Shown: in pieces, positions 4,909 to 5,852 of the stretch
Position numbering within the stretch: position 1 is the stretch's first letter
How the letters are laid out: each line of letters begins with the position of its first letter
Source: an uncultured Lactobacillaceae bacterium
Lineage (GTDB): Bacteria > Bacillota > Bacilli > Lactobacillales > Lactobacillaceae
Direction: 5' to 3'
NCBI GenBank assembly: GCA_934216625.1
Contig: CAKQCC010000054.1
Coordinates: 1-5,852 of the forward strand
Length of the DNA: 5,852 bases
The notes under the pieces: generated by a model
The model's input: the letters and a program-made list of their open reading frames with translations, nothing else
The model's database searches: none
What the model was told of the DNA's origin: nothing
Made by a program: the position numbers and the translations under genes

Positions 4909-4919
4909 TTATTTTAACT

Positions 4920-5852
4920 TTGGCAAGTACATCGCAAGTTGTTAAGAAATTTGAACTGCAGAATTTGAATGATGCCCCTAAATTATTAGGGGTTCAAAAT
5001 CATTTTGTGTCGTTGCTTGAAACCGGAATGAACGTTGAGATTAACATGCGTGGGACCACGATTTCGGTCAAAAGTGATGATTCTAAATCAGCGAGTTTAA
5101 CCCTTGCCATTTTGAAAAATCTACTTGACTTGATTCATCAGGGAATTACGTTGCACAGTAGCGATTTTGTTAGTGCCACTAAAATGGCACAATCCGGTCG
5201 GCTTGGTGACTTTAAAGGCCTTTACAGTCGGGTTTTGATTAAGGATCATCGCGGTCGGGCAATTCGGGTCAAAAATTTTGGCCAGCGCGAATACGTCCGG
5301 GCGGTTCGTAAAAACGACGTAACGTTTGGCATTGGTCCGGCCGGAACTGGTAAAACCTATTTAGCGGTCGTGATGGCGATTGCGGCCCTTAAACGGGGTG
5401 ATGTTGAAAAAATCGTTTTAACCCGTCCTGCAGTTGAAGCCGGTGAAAGCCTTGGCTATTTACCAGGGGATTTGAAAGATAAAATCGATCCTTACTTGCG
5501 ACCAATTTATGACGCTTTATTTTCGGTGATTGGGGCTGATCATACCCACCGCTTGCTCGAGCGAAACGTAATCGAGATTGCGCCGCTAGCTTATATGCGA
5601 GGCCGGACTTTGAATTCATCATTTGTGATTTTAGATGAAGCTCAAAATACGACCAATGCGCAAATGAAGATGTTTCTAACTCGGTTAGGCTTCGGTTCCC
5701 GAATGATCGTGAACGGTGATATTTCACAGATTGATTTACCGCGCCGCCAAGCGAGTGGATTAGTTGAAGCCCAAACGATTTTAAAGCACGTTAAGCGAAT
5801 TCATTTCGTTCGGTTTACCGCCCAGGACGTGGTTCGGCATCCGGTCGTTGCT
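4920..5852 (+). CDS. phoH: PhoH family P-loop ATPase, 3' end outside window
   Basis: The frame from TTG at 4920 stays open for 311 codons to the window edge. The N-terminal ~120 residues form the KH-like RNA-binding part of PhoH-like proteins; the rest is the ATPase. Walker A is GPAGTGKT (139-146), Walker B is VILDEAQNT (236-244), and 'LTRPAVEAGESLGYLPGDLK' (167-186), 'NGDISQIDLP' (265-274) and 'DVVRHPVVA' (303-311) are standard PhoH signatures. Family members are usually 315-330 residues, so only about 10-20 are missing. Cellular PhoH proteins are proposed RNA helicase/RNase-associated ATPases; in Firmicutes the gene normally precedes ybeY (rRNA maturation). The TTG start rests on AGAGGG at 4903-4908 and on the N-terminal length agreeing with homologues. 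No clear promoter lies between it and yqeY. Confidence 0.95.
   Translation, partial: MASTSQVVKKFELQNLNDAPKLLGVQNHFVSLLETGMNVEINMRGTTISVKSDDSKSASLTLAILKNLLDLIHQGITLHSSDFVSATKMAQSGRLGDFKGLYSRVLIKDHRGRAIRVKNFGQREYVRAVRKNDVTFGIGPAGTGKTYLAVVMAIAALKRGDVEKIVLTRPAVEAGESLGYLPGDLKDKIDPYLRPIYDALFSVIGADHTHRLLERNVIEIAPLAYMRGRTLNSSFVILDEAQNTTNAQMKMFLTRLGFGSRMIVNGDISQIDLPRRQASGLVEAQTILKHVKRIHFVRFTAQDVVRHPVVA

Noticed and set aside
4885..4914. Promoter between yqeY and phoH (TTGAGT ... TTATTT)
   Set aside because: The -10 match is poor and the transcript would begin at or after the phoH ribosome site.
5389..5727. 112-codon open frame on the minus strand inside phoH
   Set aside because: It lies wholly antisense to the conserved Walker region of phoH; its openness follows from the codon use of phoH.

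Overview
The window looks like chromosome of a low-GC Gram-positive bacterium, most likely a member of Lactobacillaceae. The grounds are the AT-rich base composition, strong AGGAGG-type ribosome sites, TTG and GTG starts, an amino-acid permease and an S21 protein of lactobacillar type, and the gene order rpsU-yqeY-phoH, which is conserved in lactobacilli. The genus cannot be fixed from what I can see.

Left part (1-907, + strand): the tail of a small XRE-family helix-turn-helix regulator that runs in from outside the window, a tightly coupled 41-residue single-pass membrane protein, and a HIT-family nucleotide-binding protein with a GTG start. This looks like a small accessory cluster of unknown purpose. 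Next comes a 290-base gap (908-1197) holding a sigma-70/SigA-type promoter, a possible 24-codon leader ORF, a strong GC-rich hairpin and an intrinsic terminator. All of these lie upstream of a 478-residue APC-superfamily amino-acid permease (1198-2634). The hairpin, an alternative pairing and the terminator share bases, so the gap reads as a transcription-attenuation leader controlling the permease.

Middle (2635-3987): a histidine- and glutamine-rich secreted protein of unknown function, with its own TATAAT promoter, converges on the pyruvate,phosphate dikinase regulatory protein gene (DUF299/YqfL) on the minus strand. The two stop codons abut with no base between them, and a 12-base perfect palindrome spans the junction.

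Right part (3988-5852, + strand): a divergent intergenic region contains a near-consensus promoter for rpsU, overlapped by a perfect 9+9 inverted repeat. It is followed by rpsU (ribosomal protein S21), a terminator, yqeY (GatB/YqeY-domain protein), a second short terminator, and phoH (P-loop ATPase), which runs off the window about 10-20 codons before its expected end. No clear promoter lies between these three genes, so they probably form one operon whose output is stepped down by leaky terminators.

Most of the window is ordinary core genome. The items most worth a second look are the permease leader, the rpsU operator-like repeat and the unassigned secreted protein. I see no tRNA, rRNA, CRISPR array, transposase or attachment site.
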